Positions 15,563 to 25,005 of a DNA stretch of 64,000 nucleotides are shown one piece after another; within the stretch, counting starts at the first letter, position 1, and every line of letters starts with the position of its first letter. The DNA is taken from positions 2,790,001 through 2,854,000 of the forward strand of contig NZ_CAJRAF010000002.1 in assembly GCF_907164905.1 (NCBI RefSeq), read 5' to 3'. The notes under the pieces are model-generated. The model did no database searches, was not told the DNA's origin, and worked only from the letters and a program-made list of their open reading frames with translations. This DNA comes from Dyadobacter sp. CECT 9275. GTDB taxonomy: Bacteria; Bacteroidota; Bacteroidia; Cytophagales; Spirosomataceae. The position numbers and the translations under genes were made by a program.

Positions 15563-17974
15563 TTACAAACCTCTTTTCCCGACATCAAAGGTGAAGGTGT
15601 GGCTACCGGTATTACCAGCCGGGGTGATACCCTGGACAACCACTTTGTAACGCCCCGTCTGATCAGAAGTATAAAACTGAAGCTGTGCTTTTCCTGTTTC
15701 GTCCAGGGTTACATTAGGTTGCCAGTACAGCAGATTCCTGAAATCCGGAATGCGGCTTCCCAATGCAGTTTTGGAGTCGTATTTTGGAGAATAAAACTCT
15801 CTGGTGGCCTGAATCCCGTCATAAGGAGTTACCAGTACCCTGGGATCAAGTTCAAAACCGGCGAGATCATTCTGGTAAGTCGAAAAACTTGTGATGCCTG
15901 TAAAGCTCATGGTCCCCAGGAAATATTTGGCATTCATTAATTCAATTTTTTTGATCTTCAGAGGGTCAAACTCCATGATCTTATCAATATTGAAAACCGG
16001 TATTCCATCCAGCAAGACAAGTGGATCCGTGTTGTAAAACATATTGGGCACGAGCTTGTCAATCATCCTGAAATGAAATTCCTTATGTCTTCTTCTAACC
16101 AGCACTCCCCTTACATACTCACGCAACACCTCCTCCATGGTCGGGAACCGGGTAAAGTCATCCAGGAAATAGCGCTCATCCGGCTTGCCAAAAAATGCCA
16201 TGGAGTCAGCCATCTCAGCCTTCCCCTGGGCATAAGGTTTTGGTAAAAAGACGTTACCCGTTTGCATGTTGATGGTGCGTTTCAGCAGTTCATTTTCCAG
16301 TGTTTTATCAAACAGGAAATCCGGGGATGTTTTTTCTGAAAATTGCCTGGAGAAAGGATTCAACAATTCAAATTTATAGGTGCTATCCTCCCGCAGGTTC
16401 GTTTGCAGAGTAATTTCCTTGGGCCCGAAAAAATCCTTTACTTCAAATCTCACTTCACCCTTCGTATTGCTTTGAGTGACATACAACCTGGACGGCGCGT
16501 CAGGAGCGGCCAGGTAGGTATCTATGCCGGCAGCAGCCTCGCCGGTGCGGGTATCCGTCAGCTTTGCATAAATAAAATGCCCGTGATGCTCAGGCAGATG
16601 GGGATACTCATCGTTTCCTGCCAATACATTTTCCCATTTAAACCTTCTCCAGCCATGAGTAAGCATCAGGTTATCCATGTCAGCGGATGCCGTTTTACTG
16701 GTCCCGTCGAAATAGGACTCGGGAGACTCCACTTTTCCACGCAGGTCGGACGACAGCCACAGATAACTCGAAATATCCTGTTGCCCGGGCATCTTTATGG
16801 AGTCGGCCAGGTAAATGGCTACGGAAAGATTGGCGCCGTTGGCCGGGACCGACGCAACATTGGCCGACAAGTCCAGTGTCACCATTTCGCGGGACATAAA
16901 CTCCGGCTTTGCAACTTTTCCCGCAACTGCCAGAAAGTTGGTGGGATATTTAAAATATAACCGCTCACATAAAGGTCTGTGATTTTCGTCCAGCACGGTG
17001 ATATGGGATATCCCGTCCCCAAGCAAATTTTTATCGAGGGCAAATATGGCTTTATTCCCCTCCAGGCTTAGTTTCTGTACCTGAACATTGCTTTGCCGGG
17101 TATGAGTAACCAGATAAAGGTTTTTCCGGTTTTCGCTTCCCGGTTTTCCTGTAACAGAAATGCTGAGCAAGTTAGCGGCTGAATCCTTCACTGCCATCAC
17201 ATACCCCTCCTGGGCTATGGTCGGTAGCGGATAGGTAAAGCTTTTTCCGTTCGCATTACGGATCACCGCTTTATATTCCTCCCCTTCCTCCGGCCTGAAC
17301 ATAAAATACCCTATACCATACTTCGAGGGCGAAAATCGGACGATCGTATCATTGCTGCGGTTAATCACCGCCCCTGAAAATGCAATTCCCTTCCCATCTG
17401 TGCCCACTGCCCGGAAAGCAACTTTTCCAGCCACATTCCTGACCATTTGCCCGCCTTCAGGGAAAAACTGAACATCATAACTCACCTCCTTTTTACTGTC
17501 GGGGTCCGGATCAAAACGGACAAACGGATTAACAACCGAAACCGGCATTTCAAAGAAATAACCCACATCAAAATTTTTCATCCAGTTGGTGTAACACCGA
17601 ACCTTATACATACCGCTCGCAATGGTGGACGGGATAATCAGACTTCCGTTACCTTTACCTTCCAGCATGGAAAATTTGGTTTGCGCTACTGCATTATTCT
17701 CTTTATCCAGTACCTCCAGATAAGCCACTTTACTCAAATCCAGAAAACTGTTGGTGCCCGCTTCCACATTGTAAGCCTTAAACCACATCGTCTCCCCCAC
17801 GACGTAAAAGGTCCTGTCGGTATGCAGGTATATCTTCTCCTGCACTGCCCTTTTGGCAAATAGCTGAAACCTGTCCCCGGTTGATTTCATCCAGGAATCC
17901 TGCCCACTTGCAGAAACGGCTACGAGAAGGAATAAAAGCTGAAAAAGATTGCCTTTGTGTTTCAACGGTATCAT
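15563..17974 (-). CDS. Exported MG2-like/TonB-plug-like surface protein
   Basis: From the ATG at 17974 it is 803 residues with a signal peptide (hydrophobic stretch about residues 9-24, ending SASGQ). An upstream ATG at 17995 is also possible. The N-terminus carries an alpha-2-macroglobulin MG2-like domain (KIYLHTDRTFYVVGETMWFK, then GSLIIPSTIASGMYKVRCYT). Around residues 655-700 LVLLDGIPVFNIDKIMEFDP followed by IKKIELMNAKYF resembles a TonB-receptor plug. Such proteins accompany DUF4249 and TonB-receptor genes in Bacteroidota; function is unproven. It is the last gene of the four-gene minus-strand group, 169 bp after the DUF4249 gene. Confidence 0.75.
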   Translation of the reverse strand: MIPLKHKGNLFQLLFLLVAVSASGQDSWMKSTGDRFQLFAKRAVQEKIYLHTDRTFYVVGETMWFKAYNVEAGTNSFLDLSKVAYLEVLDKENNAVAQTKFSMLEGKGNGSLIIPSTIASGMYKVRCYTNWMKNFDVGYFFEMPVSVVNPFVRFDPDPDSKKEVSYDVQFFPEGGQMVRNVAGKVAFRAVGTDGKGIAFSGAVINRSNDTIVRFSPSKYGIGYFMFRPEEGEEYKAVIRNANGKSFTYPLPTIAQEGYVMAVKDSAANLLSISVTGKPGSENRKNLYLVTHTRQSNVQVQKLSLEGNKAIFALDKNLLGDGISHITVLDENHRPLCERLYFKYPTNFLAVAGKVAKPEFMSREMVTLDLSANVASVPANGANLSVAIYLADSIKMPGQQDISSYLWLSSDLRGKVESPESYFDGTSKTASADMDNLMLTHGWRRFKWENVLAGNDEYPHLPEHHGHFIYAKLTDTRTGEAAAGIDTYLAAPDAPSRLYVTQSNTKGEVRFEVKDFFGPKEITLQTNLREDSTYKFELLNPFSRQFSEKTSPDFLFDKTLENELLKRTINMQTGNVFLPKPYAQGKAEMADSMAFFGKPDERYFLDDFTRFPTMEEVLREYVRGVLVRRRHKEFHFRMIDKLVPNMFYNTDPLVLLDGIPVFNIDKIMEFDPLKIKKIELMNAKYFLGTMSFTGITSFSTYQNDLAGFELDPRVLVTPYDGIQATREFYSPKYDSKTALGSRIPDFRNLLYWQPNVTLDETGKAQLQFYTSDQTGRYKVVVQGITPAGNTGSHTFTFDVGKRGL

Positions 17975-18143
17975 TGTATAAATGTGATCTATCATAACCA
18001 GTAATCTGGTTGTTTTATGGTTCCTCCCCGAAGCCTCCATCGGCGCAGGCACGGTTAATAATCAGTACAGAATCCGACATCGCCCAGTATAGTTAAGTAA
18101 CCGGCCTTCCGAACCGACGCATACATCCTACTCATCCGCCAGG

Positions 18144-19277
18144 TTATCTCCAGAACGAAGGCCTCGTTGTAGAACCTCCCTGCAGCCGGCAATCTGCGCA
18201 ATTTGGCGGAGCGGCCAGTACATTTTCATTATCCAGATACGATATCAGCAATTTCTGAGTATTAAAGGCACATTCTTTAGGCTCTTCCCTGGGCGAAGGG
18301 CAGCGGATGGGTAGCGTATCCGCTTCACACTGAGGGAAATACCCCAGATGCGGCGTAACAAATATCCTTTTCTGCGTTTCCACGGAAGCACTGAAATAAC
18401 CAAATACCAGCTCGCGGGCATTGGCCTTATTTCTGATATTACCGGTAACCTGGGAAGGAAGGGGATCAAACAAGCTCCCCGTCCCCTGCGTTGTTTTGGA
18501 TAAATTGGTCCAGTATTCGAAAGCCTCACGGGTTAGTCCGTATTGTTTTACCAACAGGCTGTATTTGATAAAAAGTTTGTTGGTAGCGATATCCACCAGG
18601 CTGAGCGGCAGGTCCTTTATCTCATCCTTACTTAACTTAATCGTTGACCCCAGCATGATGTTGGTTGAGGACGAGCTGCGCCAGCAGGTATAAATATTAT
18701 CGGGGCGATTTATGATCTGATCGCCCTGCACCATTATAGTCGAATATTTTGACGCCGTATATTCATAGGTTTCTTCAAATTTCCAACGGTAAAAACGGGT
18801 ATTGTTGGTGGGGTCATGGGTACTCACCATGAACACCATGCCATTTCTTGGTTCGTCCAGTTTTGTGGAAATGGAGTCAATAGGTGGTGTAGTACTTACT
18901 TTGACATATTCGGACAGATATTCCTGTCCTCCCTTTAAGACGACAGACAAGCGGTATTTCGTCGTCAGATCAATTCTGACCGGTGGAAGAATGTAAAGAC
19001 CTTTGCCCTGTTCTGTAAAATTAAAGCTCTCGCCCGCCTCGCTTTGTACAGACACTTTAGCACCTGCTTCAAAAGCAGGCGCTGTATTGGCATTAACATT
19101 TTGTGAATGCCGAAGCTCTATCCTGCTGGTATCCTGCCCGGCATTTAAAAAACCATCAACCACCAGATATCCTTCGTCAGAATTTACTTCGGGTGGTGAA
19201 AAAGGATCAATACAGCCATATATGAGTCCCATTAGCCCGGTTGTAAGCACTATCAGCAGTAAATATTTTTTGATCAT
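18144..19277 (-). CDS. DUF4249 family lipoprotein
   Basis: A 377-residue protein with a lipoprotein signal (lipobox LIYGC at 18-22). It opens with the DUF4249 pattern CIDPFSPPEV, EGYLVVDGFLNAGQDTSRIE and a beta-sandwich resembling a carbohydrate-binding or transthyretin-like fold; the C-terminus has several cysteines (about residues 336-366), including ANCADCRLQGG. DUF4249 proteins are partners of TonB-dependent receptors, as SusD is for SusC, but the ligand is unknown. It starts 11 bp after the receptor stop, so the two are co-transcribed. Confidence 0.88.
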   Translation of the reverse strand: MIKKYLLLIVLTTGLMGLIYGCIDPFSPPEVNSDEGYLVVDGFLNAGQDTSRIELRHSQNVNANTAPAFEAGAKVSVQSEAGESFNFTEQGKGLYILPPVRIDLTTKYRLSVVLKGGQEYLSEYVKVSTTPPIDSISTKLDEPRNGMVFMVSTHDPTNNTRFYRWKFEETYEYTASKYSTIMVQGDQIINRPDNIYTCWRSSSSTNIMLGSTIKLSKDEIKDLPLSLVDIATNKLFIKYSLLVKQYGLTREAFEYWTNLSKTTQGTGSLFDPLPSQVTGNIRNKANARELVFGYFSASVETQKRIFVTPHLGYFPQCEADTLPIRCPSPREEPKECAFNTQKLLISYLDNENVLAAPPNCADCRLQGGSTTRPSFWR

Positions 19278-19288
19278 CTTAGTGACAA

Positions 19289-22063
19289 TTAAAATCGGAA
19301 GTTGTAAGTAAGGGTAGGTATCGGCTGTCCAAAAATCGAAAGCTGGTATCCGTTCACCCTTCCCGCAATAGTCTGAAAATAAACTGATGTGGGATTCTTT
19401 CGACCGAGCAGGTTATACACGGCAAATGTCCATGAGCTATGCGCGAGCTTTTTGATCTTATGGTTTCCTTCAAAATTCATCGCCACATCCACACGATAAT
19501 AATCGGGGATCCTGAACTGGTTACGGTCTGCATAATATACCCGCTGCGAGCCGTCTATGATGTACTTACCAATGGGCGGTGTATAGGGGCGGCCGGTACT
19601 GTATGTAAAATTCAGCGATAAACTGAACCGATGCGAAAACCGGTAGTTGGTGATAGCCGTGAAATCGTGTGGTTTATCATAATTGCTCGGATAAAAATTC
19701 CCGTCGTTTGGTGCATCTGGTGAATCTCTGTCAATAGCCCTCAGCAAAGTCCGTGAGTAGGTATATCCTATCCAGCCGTTCAGTTTTCCTGTCATTTTCT
19801 TGATCATCAATTCAATACCATAAGCTTTTGCCTTGGTATTGATGACAGCCGCTTCTATATTATGATTCATGATCAGGGAATCGCCGCCTTTATAATCGAG
19901 GAAGTTGTGAATATTCTTGTAATATCCTTCCAGAGAAACCTCTATTTTGTTACCTCGCAGGTTGCGGTACAAACCCAGCGAGATCTGATCCCCGATCTGC
20001 GGTTTGATAAAAGGATCACTTAACTTCCAGATATCCGTTGGTGAAACGGTCATGGTGTTGGTCAGCAGATGGATGTACTGCCTCAGCGTGTTGTAACTGA
20101 CCTTTAAGGAAAGATTATCCAGAATACTATACCTGGCCGAAACACGAATTTCGGGGCCGCCGTATTTCTTAATGGCTTTTCCTGAAGAGTAGCTGACTGT
20201 CCCGTCCTGATAAATATAATCTATCGGATATCCCTCTACATACTTGTTAACCGTTTTGGGACCAAGATACTGGTAAAAAGAATACCTCAGTCCAGCGGTG
20301 ATAGACAGCCTCGGACTGGCTTCAAATTTATCCTCTATGTACACCGCACTTTCCAGTGCCTGTTCCGTTTCCAGCTCATCCGGAATGATCAGTGATTGCT
20401 CTCCACGAGCCTTAAAGGACCCCGGATGCAGTTTATAATAAATAGAACTTAATCCGAAATCCAGGGTATGCTTAGGTGTGAGATTGTAACTGAAATCGGC
20501 TTTAAAATTGGATTGGTTGATATCAAACTTAAGATCAAAGGAGTTCAGCGGAAGCCCGGACGCTCCCATGTGGTATTGATATTTGCTATGTGACGCCGTA
20601 AACTCACTGTATAATTTCGAATTAAAAGTATGTTTCCATTTCAGCGCACCCAACTGATTCTGATAGGTATACAGCGTATCGCCATATAACCTGAAACGAT
20701 CGCTGCTGTTGTAAGCGGTCAGTAAAATCGTATTTTTTTCGTTGACCTCATGCGTAACCTGAAGATTCAGGTCATAAAAAGATGCCGAACTTTTGTTGTA
20801 AGCCGGATTGTCCAGCGCCCTGATCACCCAGTTGGAATAGGTGGAGCGCCCGCCCAGAATGAACGACGTTTTGTCCTTGATGATCGGCCCCTCCACAGTG
20901 ACCCTGCCGGTTACCAACCCGATACCGCCTGAGACCACAAATTTTTTCTTATTACCATCGCGGCCGTTGATATCCAGTACTGAAGATAATCTGCCTCCGA
21001 ATTTGGAAGGAATCGTACTTTTGTAAAGTTCTACATCACGAAGGATGTCAGGATTAAATGCCGAGAAAAATCCAAAAAGGTGTGATGGGTTGTAAATAAC
21101 GGCCTCGTTAAACTGGATCAGGTTCTGATCCGTGGAACCACCTCTAACATTGAGGCCAGTGCTGTTTTCTCCCACCGACTTGATACCCGGCAAAGTAAGA
21201 ACCGTCCTTAACAGATCCGTTTCACCAAACACTGTCGGTACCTGTTTCAGGTTTTTAATAGTCAGTTTCACCTGTCCCATTTGGGTACCTACAACGTTTT
21301 TATCCATACCTGCCTTCACAGACACCTCCTTAAGGGCAATTACACTTTCACGCATTTCTATGTCCAGCTTGCCATCGGAATATAACACAATTCTCCGCTG
21401 CGTTTCGCGCATACCAAAGCTTTTCACTTTCAGCTGGTGTCTCCCGCGTGGAATGGTCAGTGAATAAAAACCCAGGGCATCGGTACTGGCGCCAATGGAA
21501 GGGCTTTCTATGAAAACCGCCGCACCAATGACGGGCTCCCCATTGGTTGCATTTCGGATATAACCGGTCACGGTGGAGTTGCCCGGCACAATCCTGTGTT
21601 TTCTGATACCAATTTCGTGCAGCTTGCTTTCTGCCGTGGAAAGCAATTTCTCTCTGGCATCATTTTCCGGACCTGTATAAGCCGTGGCCTGGCTATCAGA
21701 TCCATTGTCAGGATCGAAAATACCCGGCTGTAACTGTGTGATGATGCGCTGGCCTTCGGTGATGAATATCCTTTTCTGGGCATCAATTGCGTATTCAAAT
21801 TCAGATCCTTTGAATACCTCGTCTAAAACCTTCCTGATGGGCTGGTTTACTATGTTAAGATCCAGCGTAAGGCTGTCGAACCGGGTGGCATCGTAGTAAA
21901 AAAAGTAGCCCGACTGTGATTCGACCTGCTTCACAAATTCATTGAACCTTGCGGAATCAAGTTTCATTGAAATGAGCTTTTCGGGTACAGCCTGCCCGAA
22001 ACCATTTCTGGCGGATAACAGGAAACCAATCAAAAAAGAAAGATGTAAAAGTTTTTTCATCAT
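19289..22063 (-). CDS. TonB-dependent receptor with N-terminal STN domain
   Basis: A 924-residue outer-membrane receptor. In order: signal peptide (1-24), an STN-like domain (about 30-105, KLISMKLDSARFNEFVKQVE), a linker, a carboxypeptidase-regulatory-like domain (about 164-240), a plug (about 262-370, with STGLNVRGGSTDQNLIQFNE) and a 22-strand barrel ending in the aromatic LTYNFRF. STN domains normally pass a signal to a FecR anti-sigma factor, but no FecR or ECF sigma gene is nearby. The start overlaps the preceding gene by 4 bp (ATGA) and the DUF4249 gene follows by 11 bp. Substrate unknown. Confidence 0.92.
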   Translation of the reverse strand: MMKKLLHLSFLIGFLLSARNGFGQAVPEKLISMKLDSARFNEFVKQVESQSGYFFYYDATRFDSLTLDLNIVNQPIRKVLDEVFKGSEFEYAIDAQKRIFITEGQRIITQLQPGIFDPDNGSDSQATAYTGPENDAREKLLSTAESKLHEIGIRKHRIVPGNSTVTGYIRNATNGEPVIGAAVFIESPSIGASTDALGFYSLTIPRGRHQLKVKSFGMRETQRRIVLYSDGKLDIEMRESVIALKEVSVKAGMDKNVVGTQMGQVKLTIKNLKQVPTVFGETDLLRTVLTLPGIKSVGENSTGLNVRGGSTDQNLIQFNEAVIYNPSHLFGFFSAFNPDILRDVELYKSTIPSKFGGRLSSVLDINGRDGNKKKFVVSGGIGLVTGRVTVEGPIIKDKTSFILGGRSTYSNWVIRALDNPAYNKSSASFYDLNLQVTHEVNEKNTILLTAYNSSDRFRLYGDTLYTYQNQLGALKWKHTFNSKLYSEFTASHSKYQYHMGASGLPLNSFDLKFDINQSNFKADFSYNLTPKHTLDFGLSSIYYKLHPGSFKARGEQSLIIPDELETEQALESAVYIEDKFEASPRLSITAGLRYSFYQYLGPKTVNKYVEGYPIDYIYQDGTVSYSSGKAIKKYGGPEIRVSARYSILDNLSLKVSYNTLRQYIHLLTNTMTVSPTDIWKLSDPFIKPQIGDQISLGLYRNLRGNKIEVSLEGYYKNIHNFLDYKGGDSLIMNHNIEAAVINTKAKAYGIELMIKKMTGKLNGWIGYTYSRTLLRAIDRDSPDAPNDGNFYPSNYDKPHDFTAITNYRFSHRFSLSLNFTYSTGRPYTPPIGKYIIDGSQRVYYADRNQFRIPDYYRVDVAMNFEGNHKIKKLAHSSWTFAVYNLLGRKNPTSVYFQTIAGRVNGYQLSIFGQPIPTLTYNFRF

Positions 22064-22782
22064 ATAGCCAATTCATCATAACGGGCTACCATTGTCGAAA
22101 TGGCTGCCTCACGGTTTTTCCTGTATTTGATATGCTGCTCCCGAAGCACCTTTTTCAATTCCCGGCTGTGCTCCGGAAAAAGTGCCAACACCGATTTTTT
22201 GGAGCGTACCTGGTGATACATTCCATTTTGGAAGATGTAATAGAAATCCTTTTGCGGGAAAAGCGGGATTATTTTTTTCTCAATAATTTTTTCCTGCCGC
22301 TCCTTTTTCCTGCGGACCAGCGTTCTGGTTTTACCCTTGTATATTAAATCATAGAAACCCGTTTGCATGGAGGGGCCAATGGTCTTGCCTGTGATCATCC
22401 TGTCAAAATGATGTCCCATGAGGTCAAAATACTTGACACGCTCCGATTGAAGCAACATATAATCACCCTGCAAACTCCTGATTACCAACTCATCCCTGAC
22501 AATGTCGTACAACATGGGAATACTGTCAAAGCGCTGCCCATCATAATAAACACTGCCCTTTTCCCACTTCCGTTCCACATAAAACTGATGTTCCTCAGCC
22601 TTAGGATCATACAAATAGTAGATTCTGCCGTTATATAAATTCTGAGTGTAGGCCGTTGCCCGTTTATATTCGGTTTCCGGATAGGATGCGCCATCGACTG
22701 CAAGCGCTTTTGAAGCTGACTGTCCCTGCAACATCAGCGGGATAAGAAAAGCAGAAATAAACAAGGGTACAGCTATGCGCAT
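22060..22782 (-). CDS. Exported protein heading the TonB receptor operon
   Basis: A 240-residue protein with a signal peptide (about residues 1-21, ending LQGQ). The middle has the pattern GSVYYDGQRFDSIPMLYDIV (76-95) and alternating aromatic/charged strands; the last 80 residues are very basic (KKERQEKIIEKKIIP and later KK/RR runs) and probably helical. I recognise it only as a conserved companion of STN-type TonB receptors in Bacteroidota; no function is known. Its stop overlaps the receptor start by 4 bp, so it is translationally coupled and may be a periplasmic partner. Confidence 0.75.
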   Translation of the reverse strand: MRIAVPLFISAFLIPLMLQGQSASKALAVDGASYPETEYKRATAYTQNLYNGRIYYLYDPKAEEHQFYVERKWEKGSVYYDGQRFDSIPMLYDIVRDELVIRSLQGDYMLLQSERVKYFDLMGHHFDRMITGKTIGPSMQTGFYDLIYKGKTRTLVRRKKERQEKIIEKKIIPLFPQKDFYYIFQNGMYHQVRSKKSVLALFPEHSRELKKVLREQHIKYRKNREAAISTMVARYDELAI

Positions 22783-22946
22783 ATATTCGCCATTTTTTTA
22801 AGATAATAACGCGTCGGGTAAATGTTATGTGGCAATTATTCTTTAAAAGATGTGAATATAAGTTACTTACTTGAAAAAGCAGAATAATCATTTGTTAAAA
22901 GACCGCTGGATAATCAAATTGGTTGGAAGGAATAAATTTCTTTTTA

Positions 22947-22981
22947 TTTGGGTTCAATCTGAAAGATTGCCTCTAACTTTG
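22947..22981 (+). promoter_or_regulatory. Candidate promoter of the epimerase gene
   Basis: TAACTTTG (22974-22981) matches TAnnTTTG; TTTG (22947-22950) lies 23 bp upstream as a possible -33 element, slightly farther than usual. The ATG follows 34 bp after the -7 element. Confidence 0.5.
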
Positions 22982-23015
22982 AAAACTGAAAGATTATTTA
23001 GACACATCTCTTACT

Positions 23016-24077
23016 ATGAAATTACTTATTACCGGCGGGGCTGGTTTCGTGGGTTCTGCACTGGCAATATCTCTTAAAACAAACTATCCTGACTATCAGG
23101 TATTTGCACTTGACAACTTAAAACGCCGTGGTTCTGAACTGAATATCAGCCGACTGAAACAAGCTGGTGTAGAATTTATCCACGGAGACATCCGGAACAA
23201 GGAGGATTTTGATGCTTTTCCTCCCGTTGATGCCGTAATTGAAGCTTCTGCGGAGCCTTCGGTACTTGCCGGACTAGATGGTACACCCGATTACCTGATC
23301 AATACTAACCTGGTAGGGACAGTCAACTGCCTGAACTATGCCTTAAAACATAAAGCCGACTTCATCTTCCTTTCGACCAGCCGCGTATATCCTATTAAAA
23401 CCATTGAAACCCTGAATTTCGTTGAAGAGGAAACCCGTTTTGCGCTCAGTGATGAACAGCCCGTGCCGGGTGCCTCATCCAAAGGCATTGCAGAAGATTT
23501 CCCCCTCAATGGCGCCCGTTCGCTGTATGGAACCACCAAACTGGCCTCGGAACTGATCATTCAGGAATACAATGAGTTTTATAACCTGCGTACTGTGATT
23601 AACCGCTGCGGGGTGATTACCGGCCCCTGGCAAATGGGAAAGGTGGACCAGGGCGTGATGGTACTATGGATTGCCAAACATTATTTTGAACAGCAGCTGG
23701 GATACTTCGGCTATGGCGGAACCGGCAAACAAATCAGAGATATGCTCCATGTTGCAGATCTTTACCGGCTCATCGACTGGCAGCTCCATCATATTGACAA
23801 GGTAAACGGCGAGATTCTCAATGCAGGTGGTGGGCTAGAAAGCAGCGCTTCTTTACAGGAACTTACTAAAATATGCCAGGAAGTAACCGGGAAAACCATC
23901 CCGATTAAGGTTGTCCCGGAAAACAGAACGGCTGATATCAGACTTTACGTTACTGACAACACAAAGGTTACCGCATTAACGGGCTGGAAACCTGAGATCG
24001 GAATCAGACAGATTGTTGAGGAAATCACGGCCTGGCTGGCAGAAAACGAGGAAGCTCTTGCTCCTATTTTAAAATAA
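23016..24077 (+). CDS. NAD-dependent sugar-nucleotide epimerase (CDP-paratose epimerase-like)
   Basis: A 353-residue extended SDR enzyme: TGGAGFVGS (6-14) binds NAD, and the catalytic Tyr171/Lys175 lie in SLYGTTK. The insert after the SRVYPI segment and the sequence RCGVITGPWQMGKVDQGVM resemble CDP-tyvelose/CDP-paratose 2-epimerases. It would act in the cytoplasm on a nucleotide-activated sugar for surface polysaccharide. The start is fixed by the glycine motif. No other sugar-nucleotide genes are next to it; the HMG-CoA-lyase-like gene follows 79 bp later. Confidence 0.85.
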   Translation: MKLLITGGAGFVGSALAISLKTNYPDYQVFALDNLKRRGSELNISRLKQAGVEFIHGDIRNKEDFDAFPPVDAVIEASAEPSVLAGLDGTPDYLINTNLVGTVNCLNYALKHKADFIFLSTSRVYPIKTIETLNFVEEETRFALSDEQPVPGASSKGIAEDFPLNGARSLYGTTKLASELIIQEYNEFYNLRTVINRCGVITGPWQMGKVDQGVMVLWIAKHYFEQQLGYFGYGGTGKQIRDMLHVADLYRLIDWQLHHIDKVNGEILNAGGGLESSASLQELTKICQEVTGKTIPIKVVPENRTADIRLYVTDNTKVTALTGWKPEIGIRQIVEEITAWLAENEEALAPILK

Positions 24078-24156
24078 CGAACATACCCCCGGATTTTCAT
24101 AAGATACCGACACAGCGTTACGTTTTCTTTACCGGAAATGCCTTTATCTTTATCTT

Positions 24157-25005
24157 ATGAAAATCGTTGAATGTCCCAGGGATGCCTGGCAGGGTCATCA
24201 TACTTTCATCCCTACCCCTGAAAAGGCAGCTTATATCAATCAGCTGCTCAGGGTAGGTTTTGATACCATTGATTTTGGAAGTTTTGTATCTGCCAGTGCC
24301 ATGCCACAGGTCAGGGACACTGCCCATCTTATAGACCGACTCGACCTTTCCGGGACTTCCACCAGGTTGCTGTCCATCGTTGCCAATGAGCGGGGTGCAC
24401 AGGAGGCATGTGCTTTTGAACAGATCAGGTATCTGGGTTTTCCGTTTTCAGTATCGGAAACATTTCAGATGCGCAATACGCATTCCACCATCAGTGAGTC
24501 TCTGGGAAGAGTAGAAAGAATAACCGCTGCTGCCCATCAACATGGTAAGGAAGTGGTTATTTATATCTCTATGGGATTCGGCAATCCGTACGACGACGAA
24601 TGGAATACGGACATTGTATTGAATTGGGTAGACAAACTTTCACTACTGGGCATACGGATTTTTTCCCTTTCGGATACCGTTGGTGTTGCGAGGGAAACAG
24701 ATATCAGCAGCCTGTTTGCCCAACTGATTTCTACCCGGCCCGACCTCGAATTCGGTGCGCATTTCCATTCCCTTCCCGGTCAGTGGAAAACCAAACTTGA
24801 TGCTGCTTTCCTGTCAGGCTGTCGCCGGTTCGATGGTGCCATCCTGGGATACGGAGGCTGCCCCATGGCCCAGGATGACCTGGTTGGCAATATGCCAACA
24901 GAAAAATTAATTGCGTTTGCGAAAGAGAAAAAAGAACCGATCCGTATCGACATCGAGGCCTTAGAAATGGCAAAAGGCATGTTCATACGGCTAATCAACA
25001 GCTAG
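24157..25005 (+). CDS. Hydroxymethylglutaryl-CoA lyase-like enzyme
   Basis: A 282-residue TIM-barrel protein of the HMG-CoA lyase/isopropylmalate synthase superfamily. It starts KIVECPRDAWQGHHTFIPT and shows GFDTIDFGSFVS (34-45), the metal-binding HFH in FGAHFHSLPG, and the C-terminal GGCPMAQDDLVGNMPTE, where the cysteine is the catalytic-loop residue of HMG-CoA lyases. HMG-CoA lyase splits HMG-CoA to acetyl-CoA and acetoacetate, the last step of leucine breakdown. Its stop abuts the stop of the convergent PorV-like gene with no spacer. Confidence 0.87.
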   Translation: MKIVECPRDAWQGHHTFIPTPEKAAYINQLLRVGFDTIDFGSFVSASAMPQVRDTAHLIDRLDLSGTSTRLLSIVANERGAQEACAFEQIRYLGFPFSVSETFQMRNTHSTISESLGRVERITAAAHQHGKEVVIYISMGFGNPYDDEWNTDIVLNWVDKLSLLGIRIFSLSDTVGVARETDISSLFAQLISTRPDLEFGAHFHSLPGQWKTKLDAAFLSGCRRFDGAILGYGGCPMAQDDLVGNMPTEKLIAFAKEKKEPIRIDIEALEMAKGMFIRLINS

